Source: Bacteroidaceae bacterium
Lineage (GTDB): Bacteria; Bacteroidota; Bacteroidia; Bacteroidales; Bacteroidaceae
Direction: 5' to 3'
DNA length: 63,335 nt
NCBI GenBank assembly: GCA_017557005.1
Contig: JAFZFZ010000078.1
Span: forward strand, 1 to 63,335
The notes beneath the pieces were generated by a model that was not told the origin of the DNA, ran no database searches, and saw only the letters and a program-made list of their open reading frames with translations. Position 1 is the first letter of the stretch. Each line of letters opens with the position of its first letter. A program made the translations under genes and the position numbers. Shown here piece after piece: positions 45,124 through 53,367 of this stretch.

Positions 45124-46419
45124 ATGAAGAAAAGAAAATTCAGACGATACGACCAGACTCCATTTTACAAGCGCAAGACAATCATCCTAAGCATCCTTGC
45201 CATACTCCTCGCAGGCATAGCAGCCATCATCTTTCCCCGCGTCCGCAACCATCACAGCAATACAGATGCTGTAGCTGCCGACACCATCGAGGTCAAAGAT
45301 ACTATTTATAAATATGGCCTCCCCATCGAGGAGTTTGCCGTAAAGAACGACACCATACGTCCCAAGCAAACCTTGGCCGAGGTACTGATGAGCTATGGCC
45401 TCACAGCCAAGAAGGTGTTTGCACTGACCCAATGCCCCGACTCCGTATTTGATGTGCGTAAGGTGCGCGCCGGACAACCCTGTGCCCTGCTCACCGATAA
45501 GGACAGCATCGCTACCCCCCGCTACTTCGTATACGAGGCCAGCGCAAAGGAGTACGTCGTGTTTAACCTCACCACCGACAGTGTAATGCGTGGCACCAAG
45601 CCCACCTCGTGGCAGCAGCATGCGAGTCGCGGCACCGTGGAGTCGTCGCTATGGAATGCCATGGTCGACAGCAAGACCTCTCCCCAGTTGGCCGTGATGC
45701 TATCGCACATCTTCGGATGGACCATCGACTTCTTCGGCATCCAGAAGGGCGATGAGTTCCGCCTTATCTATGAGCAGGAATATGTAGAAGACACTCCGCT
45801 CAACAATTTCCGTTTGCAGGCAGCCTCATTCTGCGCATCAGACAGCATGTACTATGCCATCCCCTTCGTACAAGAGGGCGAGGAGCTATACTACAATGAA
45901 AAGGGCAACAGCCTCGAGGGAGCTTTCCTGAAGGCACCACTCGACTACTACCGCATATCGTCACGCTTTACAGGTAGCCGTTACCATCCCGTACTGAAGC
46001 GCTACCGTGCCCACCACGGTGTAGACTATGCAGCACCTACCGGCACTCCCGTATATGCTATCGGTAGCGGCAAGGTCATCGACAAAGGATACCAGGCAAA
46101 CGGAGGCGGCAACTACGTAAAGATACGTCACAACAGCACCTATACCACCACCTACATGCACCTCTCGCGCTTTGCCAAGGGACTGAAGGTGGGCGACATG
46201 GTAGCTCAGAAAGAGGTCATCGGCTACGTAGGCTCCACAGGCTTGTCTACAGGTCCTCACCTCGACTTCCGCGTATACGAGAACGGCAAGCCCATCAATC
46301 CGCTCACCATCAAGTCGCAACCCAAGAAACCCATCAGTGCCGACAACCGAGCCGCCTTCGACATCGCCCGCGACTCACTCATCAAAGAGCTCGATTTGAT
46401 ACCACTCCCCACTCTATAA
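45124..46419 (+). CDS. M23 family metallopeptidase with OapA/LysM-like N-terminal part
   Basis: The 431-aa protein has one N-terminal transmembrane anchor (about 20-38) and an OapA-like/LysM-like region (about 70-230). The C-terminal LytM domain has YHPVLKRYRAHHGVDYAAPT with the His and Asp ligands, and GPHLDFRV. In most M23 enzymes the last motif is HxH; here it is HLD, so one zinc ligand differs. It may be a cell-wall hydrolase with altered metal site or a non-catalytic regulator. Confidence 0.85.
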   Translation: MKKRKFRRYDQTPFYKRKTIILSILAILLAGIAAIIFPRVRNHHSNTDAVAADTIEVKDTIYKYGLPIEEFAVKNDTIRPKQTLAEVLMSYGLTAKKVFALTQCPDSVFDVRKVRAGQPCALLTDKDSIATPRYFVYEASAKEYVVFNLTTDSVMRGTKPTSWQQHASRGTVESSLWNAMVDSKTSPQLAVMLSHIFGWTIDFFGIQKGDEFRLIYEQEYVEDTPLNNFRLQAASFCASDSMYYAIPFVQEGEELYYNEKGNSLEGAFLKAPLDYYRISSRFTGSRYHPVLKRYRAHHGVDYAAPTGTPVYAIGSGKVIDKGYQANGGGNYVKIRHNSTYTTTYMHLSRFAKGLKVGDMVAQKEVIGYVGSTGLSTGPHLDFRVYENGKPINPLTIKSQPKKPISADNRAAFDIARDSLIKELDLIPLPTL

Positions 46420-46424
46420 TACAA

Positions 46425-46455
46425 AAAGGAAGCGCCTCCGCGCTTCCTTTCTTAT
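46425..46455. terminator. Terminator between convergent M23 peptidase and NigD-like genes
   Basis: Perfect 10-bp stem AAAGGAAGCG/CGCTTCCTTT with a 6-nt loop and CTTATT after it. Confidence 0.8.
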
Positions 46456-47114
46456 TACATCACATATTCATACGTGCTAATTCCCTTGTCGTATTGGTTC
46501 ACCACAAAGCGCAACGTATCGCCTTGCTGCAACCACTCACTGAATGGGCCGAGCGGTATTGATCCATACAACTTCTGCCGATAGGCCTCCACGTCATCCA
46601 CCACCTCATGATAGAAGGTAAACTCCTTTCCATTCATCCCCGTAGGTGTTGTATCCACAAATCCGATGCTATGCTTACCGTTGAGCGCCTTCACCTCAAG
46701 CACCATATTGAGATAGCCCCCCGAGAGCCAAATGCTCTGCAGGTACACCGGATCTTGATGCATCTTCGCCCCCTCAGGTAGCGGAGAAGGAATCGTCGAC
46801 AACACACTTCCGACCGAGTAGATGAGCGCCTCCACCTCCTGCCCTGCAGCACTCAGTTCATATACCCCCACCACACGATACAGCGTATCGGCCTTGAAGG
46901 CAGGCACCTTCTCATACGTATCGGCAAAGTTCACGGGATAGCTGGTGCCATTGTCAAGCAGCATGCGCTCCACCTTACCGGCAGCACCCGTAGCAAGACA
47001 CACATAATCAGTCAGCACTGAAGGGTAGCGATAGTCATCATCGCGCTCGCAGCTGCACACCAACATAGCAAGCACAGCCACCATCGTCAGCATCGTATGC
47101 CTTCTCACACCCAT
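46455..47114 (-). CDS. NigD-like lipoprotein
   Basis: The 219-aa protein has a lipobox ending LVCSC (Cys22, then ERDDDYRYPSV), which is the conserved start of NigD-like proteins (a beta-barrel N-terminal domain and an Ig-like C-terminal domain). The family was named for a gene in a Bacteroides bacteriocin-related cluster; its role is unknown. The start may instead be the Met at residue 8. It lies 37 nt downstream of the acyltransferase gene. Confidence 0.82.
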   Translation of the reverse strand: MGVRRHTMLTMVAVLAMLVCSCERDDDYRYPSVLTDYVCLATGAAGKVERMLLDNGTSYPVNFADTYEKVPAFKADTLYRVVGVYELSAAGQEVEALIYSVGSVLSTIPSPLPEGAKMHQDPVYLQSIWLSGGYLNMVLEVKALNGKHSIGFVDTTPTGMNGKEFTFYHEVVDDVEAYRQKLYGSIPLGPFSEWLQQGDTLRFVVNQYDKGISTYEYVM

Positions 47115-47151
47115 CCTCAGCCTATCACCGTTAATCGTTAACCTATCACCA

Positions 47152-48312
47152 TTAACCCTTCACCACACTCATCTGGTTCAGTGCCGGGTTGGCATACATC
47201 TCCAGCATCTTGGTGCGCAAGTAGTCCTCATCCTTATTGGGAAGCTGAATCTTCTGCAGCTGACCATTGATATATTGCTCAAAGGCAGCACGCTCCTCAG
47301 CCGTATAGCGATCAGCATAGGTGTTGCCACCCTGCAGGAGGTCAACAGCCACAAAGTTGCCCGGATACAGGAGATAGTTGCTATAGATGCGGCGGTCAAT
47401 CTCAGCAGCAATGGTTGCATAGAAATCGTTCTTCGGCATATCGGCAGGGAGCGCAGCGATAAAGTCGTTCATGCACTCGGCCGCCTGATAGTGCACACGG
47501 CCCTTGTATCCGAATATACCCGTCTTCATGTTGGCCAAGTCATCCTCCTGCGACTTCTTATGGTCGGGGTTATCACGCTTGAGCTGGAACTCCAAAGCCT
47601 TGAGCCAGTCGCACGGGTCATACTCATACGAGATGGCCAGCGGAGCCAAGTTCAGACCGATGAGACGCTCGGCGGGAGTGCCCTCGCCACCCATGGCAAA
47701 CATCTTGAGCAGGCTCTCCTGAGTATGGTCGGTAGAGTCCTTAGAGCGACCCTCGCGCTGGGCAATCCATACGGGAGCCTTCTTCTCACCGATGACGTAG
47801 TGCATATATGACGACAGGCGTATGCTCGACTGCAACATCTCGCGTATACCGCCCTTGCGGGTCACCACGAAGCTGCGGTTCAGGCGCACCAATGTCTTGA
47901 TCCACGGATAGATGAGCAGGTTGTCACCGATGGCAATCTCCGCAGTGTTGAGTCCCATCTGAGTGAAGAGCACCATATCGAGCAGGCCCGAGTCGAGCAC
48001 GATGTCGCGGTGGTTTGATATATAGGTATAGTTTTCCTTCTCCTTCGACAGTTCCAGTTGAGCGAAGTCCTGTGTCAGTCCGGCAGTGCACTTCTTGATC
48101 ACTCCCTCCATCAAGGGACGGATGAATGTATACTGAAATTCCAATATCGTCTTGCAGCCGTGCATCATAGGGCCGAGGGCTTCGGCAGGTATCTGCGGCA
48201 TCACCATGCCCACTACAGCACGAAACATGGGATCGGCAAGCAGACTATCGTATGCAGCTGGCAACTCTTCGGGTTCAAACGGACGCATGTCCTTAAATTC
48301 TTCAGGAATCAT
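47152..48312 (-). CDS. Glycerol-3-phosphate/1-acylglycerol-3-phosphate acyltransferase family protein
   Basis: The 386-aa protein has an acyltransferase block with NHRDIVLDS near residue 99. The canonical motif is H-x4-D; here the clearest reading spaces His and Asp by five residues, though the inner HRD is also possible. Later motifs WIAQREGRSKDS (phosphate binding) and the long C-terminal helical extension match a Bacteroidetes acyltransferase family. A role in phospholipid or lipid A-like acylation is inferred. Confidence 0.8.
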   Translation of the reverse strand: MIPEEFKDMRPFEPEELPAAYDSLLADPMFRAVVGMVMPQIPAEALGPMMHGCKTILEFQYTFIRPLMEGVIKKCTAGLTQDFAQLELSKEKENYTYISNHRDIVLDSGLLDMVLFTQMGLNTAEIAIGDNLLIYPWIKTLVRLNRSFVVTRKGGIREMLQSSIRLSSYMHYVIGEKKAPVWIAQREGRSKDSTDHTQESLLKMFAMGGEGTPAERLIGLNLAPLAISYEYDPCDWLKALEFQLKRDNPDHKKSQEDDLANMKTGIFGYKGRVHYQAAECMNDFIAALPADMPKNDFYATIAAEIDRRIYSNYLLYPGNFVAVDLLQGGNTYADRYTAEERAAFEQYINGQLQKIQLPNKDEDYLRTKMLEMYANPALNQMSVVKG

Positions 48313-48400
48313 AATGTCAAGATTTATTATTTCTCCACAAAATTAGTGTTTGATAAGCGAAAAGCCAAATCTCAACGGATGAATATTACGAAACCGACAT

Positions 48401-48432
48401 AAAAAAAGATGAGGCAAGCCCACGCTTGCCTC
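48401..48432 (-). terminator. Terminator after the thioredoxin-rubredoxin operon
   Basis: Stem GAGGCAAGC/GCTTGCCTC (48411-48432); on the minus strand it is followed by ATCTTTTTTTAT (48399-48410), a clear T run. Confidence 0.85.
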
Positions 48433-48454
48433 TATACCCTATCTACTGCTACGA

Positions 48455-48619
48455 CTACTCATCGCAGGGCTCAAAATCCTCTTTTCCTACGCTACAAAGC
48501 GGACAGGTCCAATCGTCAGGCAACTCCTCAAAGGGTGTTCCTGCAGCGATATTATGCTCGGGGTCACCCACTTCCGGGTCGTATACCCAGCCACATACGG
48601 TACATCTATACTTCTGCAT
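48455..48619 (-). CDS. Rubredoxin
   Basis: The 54-aa protein starts [19 protein letters not shown] and ends with [15 protein letters not shown]: two CxxC motifs that hold one iron. It is a small electron carrier, often used with peroxide- or oxygen-reducing enzymes in anaerobes. Its start overlaps the end of the thioredoxin gene by 14 nt. Confidence 0.95.
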   Translation of the reverse strand: MQKYRCTVCGWVYDPEVGDPEHNIAAGTPFEELPDDWTCPLCSVGKEDFEPCDE

Positions 48620-48989
48620 GGTGCAACTGATTTTTAAGCAATACATCCTTGATATGGCGTTCCAACTCACGTTTGTTGATAGCTCCCACCATCTTCACGG
48701 GGCGTCCCTTCATAGGCACAAACATCGTGGTAGGTATAGAGCGTATGTCGTAGGCATCGGCCAACGTCTCGCATTGGTCCACATCCACCTTATACACATA
48801 TATCTCGCCCCGATAGGCCGATGCGATCTCTTCAAGCACAGGAGCCAACACACGGCAGGGTCCGCACCATTCGGCATAGAAGTCCACGATACACGGCCTA
48901 TCGCCCAAGTAGTGCCACTCGGTAGGAGGCAAGTGATAGTCGGCCACCACACGTAAGAAATCATCGGATGTAAGATGAATTGTATTCAT
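48606..48989 (-). CDS. trxA: Thioredoxin family protein
   Basis: The 127-aa protein (from [11 protein letters not shown]; an ATG two codons earlier, at 48995, is also possible) has the active site [16 protein letters not shown] and the cis-Pro loop IRSIPTTMF. It has no signal peptide, so it is a cytosolic disulfide reductase. Overlap with rubredoxin shows they are one operon and suggests a shared role in redox or oxidative-stress defence. Confidence 0.93.
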   Translation of the reverse strand: MNTIHLTSDDFLRVVADYHLPPTEWHYLGDRPCIVDFYAEWCGPCRVLAPVLEEIASAYRGEIYVYKVDVDQCETLADAYDIRSIPTTMFVPMKGRPVKMVGAINKRELERHIKDVLLKNQLHHAEV

Positions 48990-49111
48990 ACACATTATAA
49001 GATTAGGTTACGTCAATGAAACAATATTTTTGCACGATTGTTTGCCACATTTGACTCGTTTATGAAGTTTTTTGCTTACCTTCGCGGTCCCAAAACTGTA
49101 GAGAGCAGCAT

Positions 49112-51049
49112 ATGATCGTCTGTATAGCGGAGAAACCAAGTGTAGCAAAGGATATTGCCAACGTGTTGGGTGCCCACACCCAGCGCAATGGTTATATGGA
49201 GGGCAACGGATACCAAGTGACGTGGACCTTCGGACACCTCTGCACCCTCAAGGAGCCGCACGACTATACCCCACAGTGGAAGAGTTGGTCACTGGGCAGC
49301 CTCCCCATGATACCGCCCCGCTTCGGTATCAAGCTCATCGACGATCGCGGCATCGAGAAACAGTTTGAAATCATCAAAGGCCTCATGCAGAATGCCGACA
49401 TGATCATCAACTGCGGTGATGCTGGCCAAGAGGGAGAACTCATACAGCGCTGGGTGATGCAGAAGGCCGAAGCCAAGTGTCCCGTGAAGCGCCTGTGGGT
49501 GTCATCGCTCACCGACGAGGCCATACGCGAAGGCTTTGCCAAGCTCATGGATGCATCTGAGAAGCAATCGCTCTACGAGGCAGGCCTATGCCGCGCCATT
49601 GGCGACTGGGTACTGGGTATGAATGCCACCCGCCTCTACACCCTCAAGTACGGACAAAACCGCCAGGTGCTCTCCATAGGCCGTGTGCAGACCCCCACCC
49701 TCGCCCTCATCGTGAAGCGTCAGCAAGAGATCGAAAACTTCGTACCCCAACAATACTGGGTGCTCAAGACCCTCTACCGTGGCATCAACTTCAACGCCAT
49801 CATGCGCCGTAGCGACGAGGACCTCATGGCCGACCTCGAGAAGAAGAAAGAGGCCGCCGAGAAGAAGGGCCAGCCCTTCGACATGGCCGAGGCTTGGCGC
49901 CGTGCCGAAGCCGAGAACATAGGTCTCGACCCCATCGCCAATGGCGAGCAGGGAGCAGCCATCCTGGAGCGCATCAAGGACAAACCCTTCACCATCACCT
50001 CGGTGACCAAGAAGGACGGCAAGGAGCTGCCCCCGCAGCTGTTCGACCTCAATGAGCTACAGGCCGAGTGCGATAAGAAGTTCAATATCCCCGTCGACGT
50101 AACCCTGCAGACCGTGCAGTCGCTCTACGAGAAGAAGCTCACCACCTACCCCCGTGTAGACACCAAGTTCCTCAGCGACGACGTCTACGCCAAGTGTCCG
50201 CAGATCCTCATGGGCTTGCGCGACTACCAGCACCTCATCACCCCCCTGCATGGCCGTCCGCTGCTGAAGTCAAAGAAGGTGTTCGACAATAAGAAGGTCA
50301 CCGACCACCATGCCATCATCCCCACCGGCGTAGCGCCCGGTGCCCTCAGCGACAATGAGAAGAAGGTGTACGACCTCATCACCCGCCGCTTCATCGCCGT
50401 GTTCCACCCCGATTGTAAGACCCGCACCACCACCGTGCTGGGCGAGACCGACGGCATCCTCTTCCGCACCTCGGGCAAAGAGATTATTGAGCCAGGTTGG
50501 CGAGTGGTCTTTGACAAAGGTTTCTCCTCTGAGAACTCAGAGGCCTCCGAGAACTCTGAAAACTCAGAAAATTCTCAATTATCCATTATCAATTCTCAAT
50601 TCACCAAAGGTGAACAGGGCCCCCACATCCCCGAGCTGATGGAGAAGTGGACCCAGCCACCCAAGCCCTATACCGAGGGTACCCTGCTCAAAGCCATGGA
50701 GACAGCCGGTAAGTTTGTCGACGACGAGGAGCTGCGCGAGGCCATGAAGGAGAACGGCATAGGCCGCCCCGCCACCCGCGCCGAGATCATCAAGACCCTC
50801 TACAAGCGCAACTACGTCACCAAGGTACGCAAGAGCCTTGCCCCCACCCCCACCGGCATCGAACTCATCAGCCTCATCCGCGAAGAGCTGCTCAAGAGCG
50901 CCGAGCTCACTGGCATCTGGGAGAAGCGCCTGCGCGAGATCGAAGCCCGCCGCTACGATGCAGGACAGTTTATGAGCGAGCTCAAGCAGATGGTAGCCGA
51001 GATCGTGCACCAGGTACTCTCTGACAACACACCCCGCCGCATAAATTAA
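49112..51049 (+). CDS. topB: DNA topoisomerase III, type IA, with an in-frame low-complexity insert
   Basis: The 645-aa enzyme has a Toprim domain (MIVCIAEKPSVAKDIANVLG; NCGDAGQEGELIQRW), the gate regions MNATRLYTLKYGQNRQVLSI, and the catalytic Tyr346 in LTTYPRVDTKF (TYPRVD in place of the common TYPRTD). The C-terminal half is conserved (NGIGRPATRAEIIKTLYKR). Residues about 473-499 are a Ser/Glu/Asn-rich segment from repeat-like DNA (50527-50608) not typical of the family. The enzyme decatenates and relaxes negative supercoils. Confidence 0.93.
   Translation: MIVCIAEKPSVAKDIANVLGAHTQRNGYMEGNGYQVTWTFGHLCTLKEPHDYTPQWKSWSLGSLPMIPPRFGIKLIDDRGIEKQFEIIKGLMQNADMIINCGDAGQEGELIQRWVMQKAEAKCPVKRLWVSSLTDEAIREGFAKLMDASEKQSLYEAGLCRAIGDWVLGMNATRLYTLKYGQNRQVLSIGRVQTPTLALIVKRQQEIENFVPQQYWVLKTLYRGINFNAIMRRSDEDLMADLEKKKEAAEKKGQPFDMAEAWRRAEAENIGLDPIANGEQGAAILERIKDKPFTITSVTKKDGKELPPQLFDLNELQAECDKKFNIPVDVTLQTVQSLYEKKLTTYPRVDTKFLSDDVYAKCPQILMGLRDYQHLITPLHGRPLLKSKKVFDNKKVTDHHAIIPTGVAPGALSDNEKKVYDLITRRFIAVFHPDCKTRTTTVLGETDGILFRTSGKEIIEPGWRVVFDKGFSSENSEASENSENSENSQLSIINSQFTKGEQGPHIPELMEKWTQPPKPYTEGTLLKAMETAGKFVDDEELREAMKENGIGRPATRAEIIKTLYKRNYVTKVRKSLAPTPTGIELISLIREELLKSAELTGIWEKRLREIEARRYDAGQFMSELKQMVAEIVHQVLSDNTPRRIN
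50527..50608 (+). repeat. Repeat-like AT-rich insert inside topB
   Basis: Three or four GAGAACTCTGAA-like units are followed by TCTCAATTATCC and TTATCAATTCTCAATTCACC, built from CAATT repeats. The base composition differs sharply from the GC-rich flanks, and the stretch is read in frame as NSENSENSQLSIINSQF. Confidence 0.6.
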
Positions 51050-51130
51050 GTAAAGAAGCATCACCCAAAGCCCTATCTTGTCACCTTTTTGCTCTTATTT
51101 TTGTTATACTTAAATAAAAGCAAAATCATC

Positions 51131-51934
51131 ATGAGCTATCTCTATCTACTATTGGCACTATCGCTCGCCATCTCTGCACTGGGTTGGGTGTACTTCATCT
51201 ACTTTTTCAGTATTGGTTACGGCTTTGCCATCTCGGCACTCTCTGTTGCTACCGCCATCATCTTTCGCGATGTCATCACCTGGCCTGTCGTAGTGTTCTG
51301 CGCCGTCTTGTTTATCTACGGCATCAGGCTGGGCCTGTATCTCCTCCTTCGGGAGAGGCGTTCAGCATCCTACAAGAAGATTCTCTACCAGCCCGAGAAC
51401 ACAACGAAGAGGCCCCTACCCATCATGTTCATGGTATGGATATCGTGTGCGCTGCTCTACGTAGGGCAGATAAGCCCTGTCACCTTCTACCTCTACAACC
51501 TACGTGGCGGACTTGTTGTGAACCATTGGTGGATGTGGACAGGTGCCATCGTTGCTGCCATTGGTGTGGCGATAGAGATGGTGGCCGATGCACAGAAGAG
51601 TGCAGCCAAGAGGGTCAATGCCCGACGCTATGTCGATACGGGACTCTACCGCATCGTACGCTGCCCCAACTACTTCGGCGAGGTACTCATGTGGACAGGC
51701 AGCTACCTCATCTGCTTTGGCTCATGCTGCACAGCGTGGCAGTGGGTCATAGCCACATTAGGATATATAGGTATTGTATACGTCATGTTCAGTGGAGCTC
51801 GCCGCCTCGAACTGCGCCAAGCAGAAGTCTATGGCAACGACCCCGCTTTCCAGGCATACATCAAGCGTACACCCCTCATCATCCCCTTCATCCCCATCCA
51901 TAGCGTGGCTAAGTACGCTTGGTTAAAGGCGTAG
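51131..51934 (+). CDS. DUF1295 / steroid 5-alpha-reductase-like membrane protein
   Basis: The 267-aa protein has six or seven transmembrane helices and the C-terminal block typical of DUF1295 and isoprenylcysteine methyltransferase-like folds (RRYVDTGLYRIVRCPNYFGE, then the aromatic-rich end). I start it at MSYLYLLLAL (51131). The reaction is unknown; related proteins reduce or methylate lipids. It lies 81 nt after topB. Confidence 0.85.
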   Translation: MSYLYLLLALSLAISALGWVYFIYFFSIGYGFAISALSVATAIIFRDVITWPVVVFCAVLFIYGIRLGLYLLLRERRSASYKKILYQPENTTKRPLPIMFMVWISCALLYVGQISPVTFYLYNLRGGLVVNHWWMWTGAIVAAIGVAIEMVADAQKSAAKRVNARRYVDTGLYRIVRCPNYFGEVLMWTGSYLICFGSCCTAWQWVIATLGYIGIVYVMFSGARRLELRQAEVYGNDPAFQAYIKRTPLIIPFIPIHSVAKYAWLKA

Positions 51935-51951
51935 CTGCGCAGTGTCTGCAA

Positions 51952-51972
51952 GCTTGGTGTTCTTCACCAAGC
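51952..51972 (+). terminator. Hairpin after the DUF1295 gene
   Basis: Perfect 8-bp stem GCTTGGTG/CACCAAGC with a TTCTT loop, 18 nt after the stop. The tail (ATCATCCTT) is only moderately T-rich. Confidence 0.55.
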
Positions 51973-52007
51973 ATCATCCTTAAAAGTGAGACTTACGAGG
52001 ATTTTAC

Positions 52008-52047
52008 AAAGGGGAGAAACCGAAAAGAGTAGCTCCCCTTTGAGTTT
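52008..52047 (+). terminator. Second hairpin in the same intergenic region
   Basis: Stem AAAGGGGAG/CTCCCCTTT with a 16-nt loop and GAGTTTTA downstream. It may act as a back-up terminator before the sigma-factor gene. Confidence 0.5.
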
Positions 52048-52153
52048 TATCTTCTATTCATGAATACCAATAGTTACAAATACTACTTTTTTATGTACGT
52101 TTGTAACTTTTTCCCTTTTGGTGCGACTAATAGAGTAAAACTAACAGACCAGA

Positions 52154-52645
52154 ATGAATAAGGAAGAGTTGGAAAAATCTTTTATAGCTCTCGTCACGGA
52201 GTATCAGCGCGTCATCTATAAGGTGTGCTACATGTATGCTACCGACGAATACACACTCGAAGAACTATATCAAGAGACGGTAATCAATCTATGGAAAGCA
52301 TTTCCGCAGTTCAAGGAACACAGCAGAGTGAGCACTTGGGTGTATCGTATTGCTATGAATACGTGTATCTCGTATTTTCGCAAGCCGTCAATTCGTCCTC
52401 TGACCATCCCCATAACATTTCACTTGGAGACAACATTGGTCGATGAGGAGGGAAAGAATATCTACTTGCGCGAACTCTATCGGATGATTTCACAACTGGG
52501 CAAACTGGACCGTGCACTCATATTGCTTTGGCTAGAAGACAAAAGTTATCAAGAGATTGCAGACATCATGGGAATCAGCAAAGGCAACGTAGCGGTAAAG
52601 ATAAACAGAGTGAAGGAGAAACTGAAAAAGATGTCAAACGCTTAA
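52154..52645 (+). CDS. ECF RNA polymerase sigma factor
   Basis: The 163-aa protein has sigma region 2 (YQRVIYKVCYMYATDEYTLE; LWKAFPQFKEHSRVSTWVYR) and region 4 (RALILLWLEDKSYQEIADIM; SKGNVAVKINRVKEKL). It lacks the DUF-type extensions of starch-utilisation anti-sigma partners. A TACGTTTG -7-like element lies at 52096-52103. The next gene starts 12 nt later and is its likely membrane partner. Confidence 0.93.
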   Translation: MNKEELEKSFIALVTEYQRVIYKVCYMYATDEYTLEELYQETVINLWKAFPQFKEHSRVSTWVYRIAMNTCISYFRKPSIRPLTIPITFHLETTLVDEEGKNIYLRELYRMISQLGKLDRALILLWLEDKSYQEIADIMGISKGNVAVKINRVKEKLKKMSNA

Positions 52646-52657
52646 CATATTACCAAA

Positions 52658-53293
52658 ATGGAACTGGAAGAACTAAAACGCAATTGGGCAACACTCAATG
52701 AACGTATCGAAAAGGTAGAGATGGTGAATGAGCGTCTAGTGAAGAACATGGTAGAGTTGCGTACCAAATCTACATTCGGTAGATTTTTTGATCAACAGAG
52801 AAATATCCTAAACTACGGCATTATCTTTTCTCTATTCTTTGCCATAAGATATTTGTTCATATATCACCGTGGCGAGGAGATAAACCCCTATATACTTATA
52901 ATTGTCTTTATTCCTCTTGTAAGTGCTTTATGCAAGAGAGGTGTTTACTCGCCCCTATTTACAAAAATGGATCTAGCAAAAGTGACGCCTCAGAAAGCTC
53001 TGAAGAACCTAATCCGATACAAGAAGCTCTATCTGTTAGAGCATTACTGTATATACATCATCGGTATATTAGGGACCATAGCCTTCGTGATATGGCATAT
53101 CATATTCACGTATAACACGTATCACAAATACCATCTGAAGATGGATATACAAATGACAATCTTTGTACTATCAATCGAAATCATCGCTATGTCCATCATG
53201 CTGTGGAAAGGGAATAAGTTCAAGAAAGAACATCTGAAAGACCTGAAGGAGTTGGAAGATGGACTTCAGGAACTGAAGGAGTATGCGGAGTAG
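52658..53293 (+). CDS. Membrane protein co-encoded with the ECF sigma factor
   Basis: The 211-aa protein starts MELEELKRNWATLNERIEKV, with a helical cytoplasmic N-terminus of about 50 residues. Four predicted transmembrane helices follow (about 53-72, 78-93, 126-148, 162-182), then a charged coiled-coil tail. Position and the short sigma-facing helix fit an anti-sigma factor, but no known anti-sigma domain is recognised, so that role is inferred. Confidence 0.75.
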   Translation: MELEELKRNWATLNERIEKVEMVNERLVKNMVELRTKSTFGRFFDQQRNILNYGIIFSLFFAIRYLFIYHRGEEINPYILIIVFIPLVSALCKRGVYSPLFTKMDLAKVTPQKALKNLIRYKKLYLLEHYCIYIIGILGTIAFVIWHIIFTYNTYHKYHLKMDIQMTIFVLSIEIIAMSIMLWKGNKFKKEHLKDLKELEDGLQELKEYAE

Positions 53294-53315
53294 CGAGAAG
53301 AATTGCTGTTCACCA

Positions 53316-53347
53316 TTTGTCGATATGAACAAAAGTCTTTATATTTG
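53316..53347 (+). promoter_or_regulatory. Predicted promoter of the first membrane-HTH gene
   Basis: TTTG at 53316-53319, exactly 20 nt, then TATATTTG at 53340-53347. This is a near-perfect Bacteroidetes promoter, so the gene is transcribed apart from the sigma-factor pair. Confidence 0.7.
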
Positions 53348-53367
53348 CCTGCGATATAGCACAACGC

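Noticed and set aside
49112..51049. Frameshift or pseudogene in topB because of the repeat-like stretch
   Set aside because: The frame stays open through the stretch and the conserved blocks on both sides are in the same frame.
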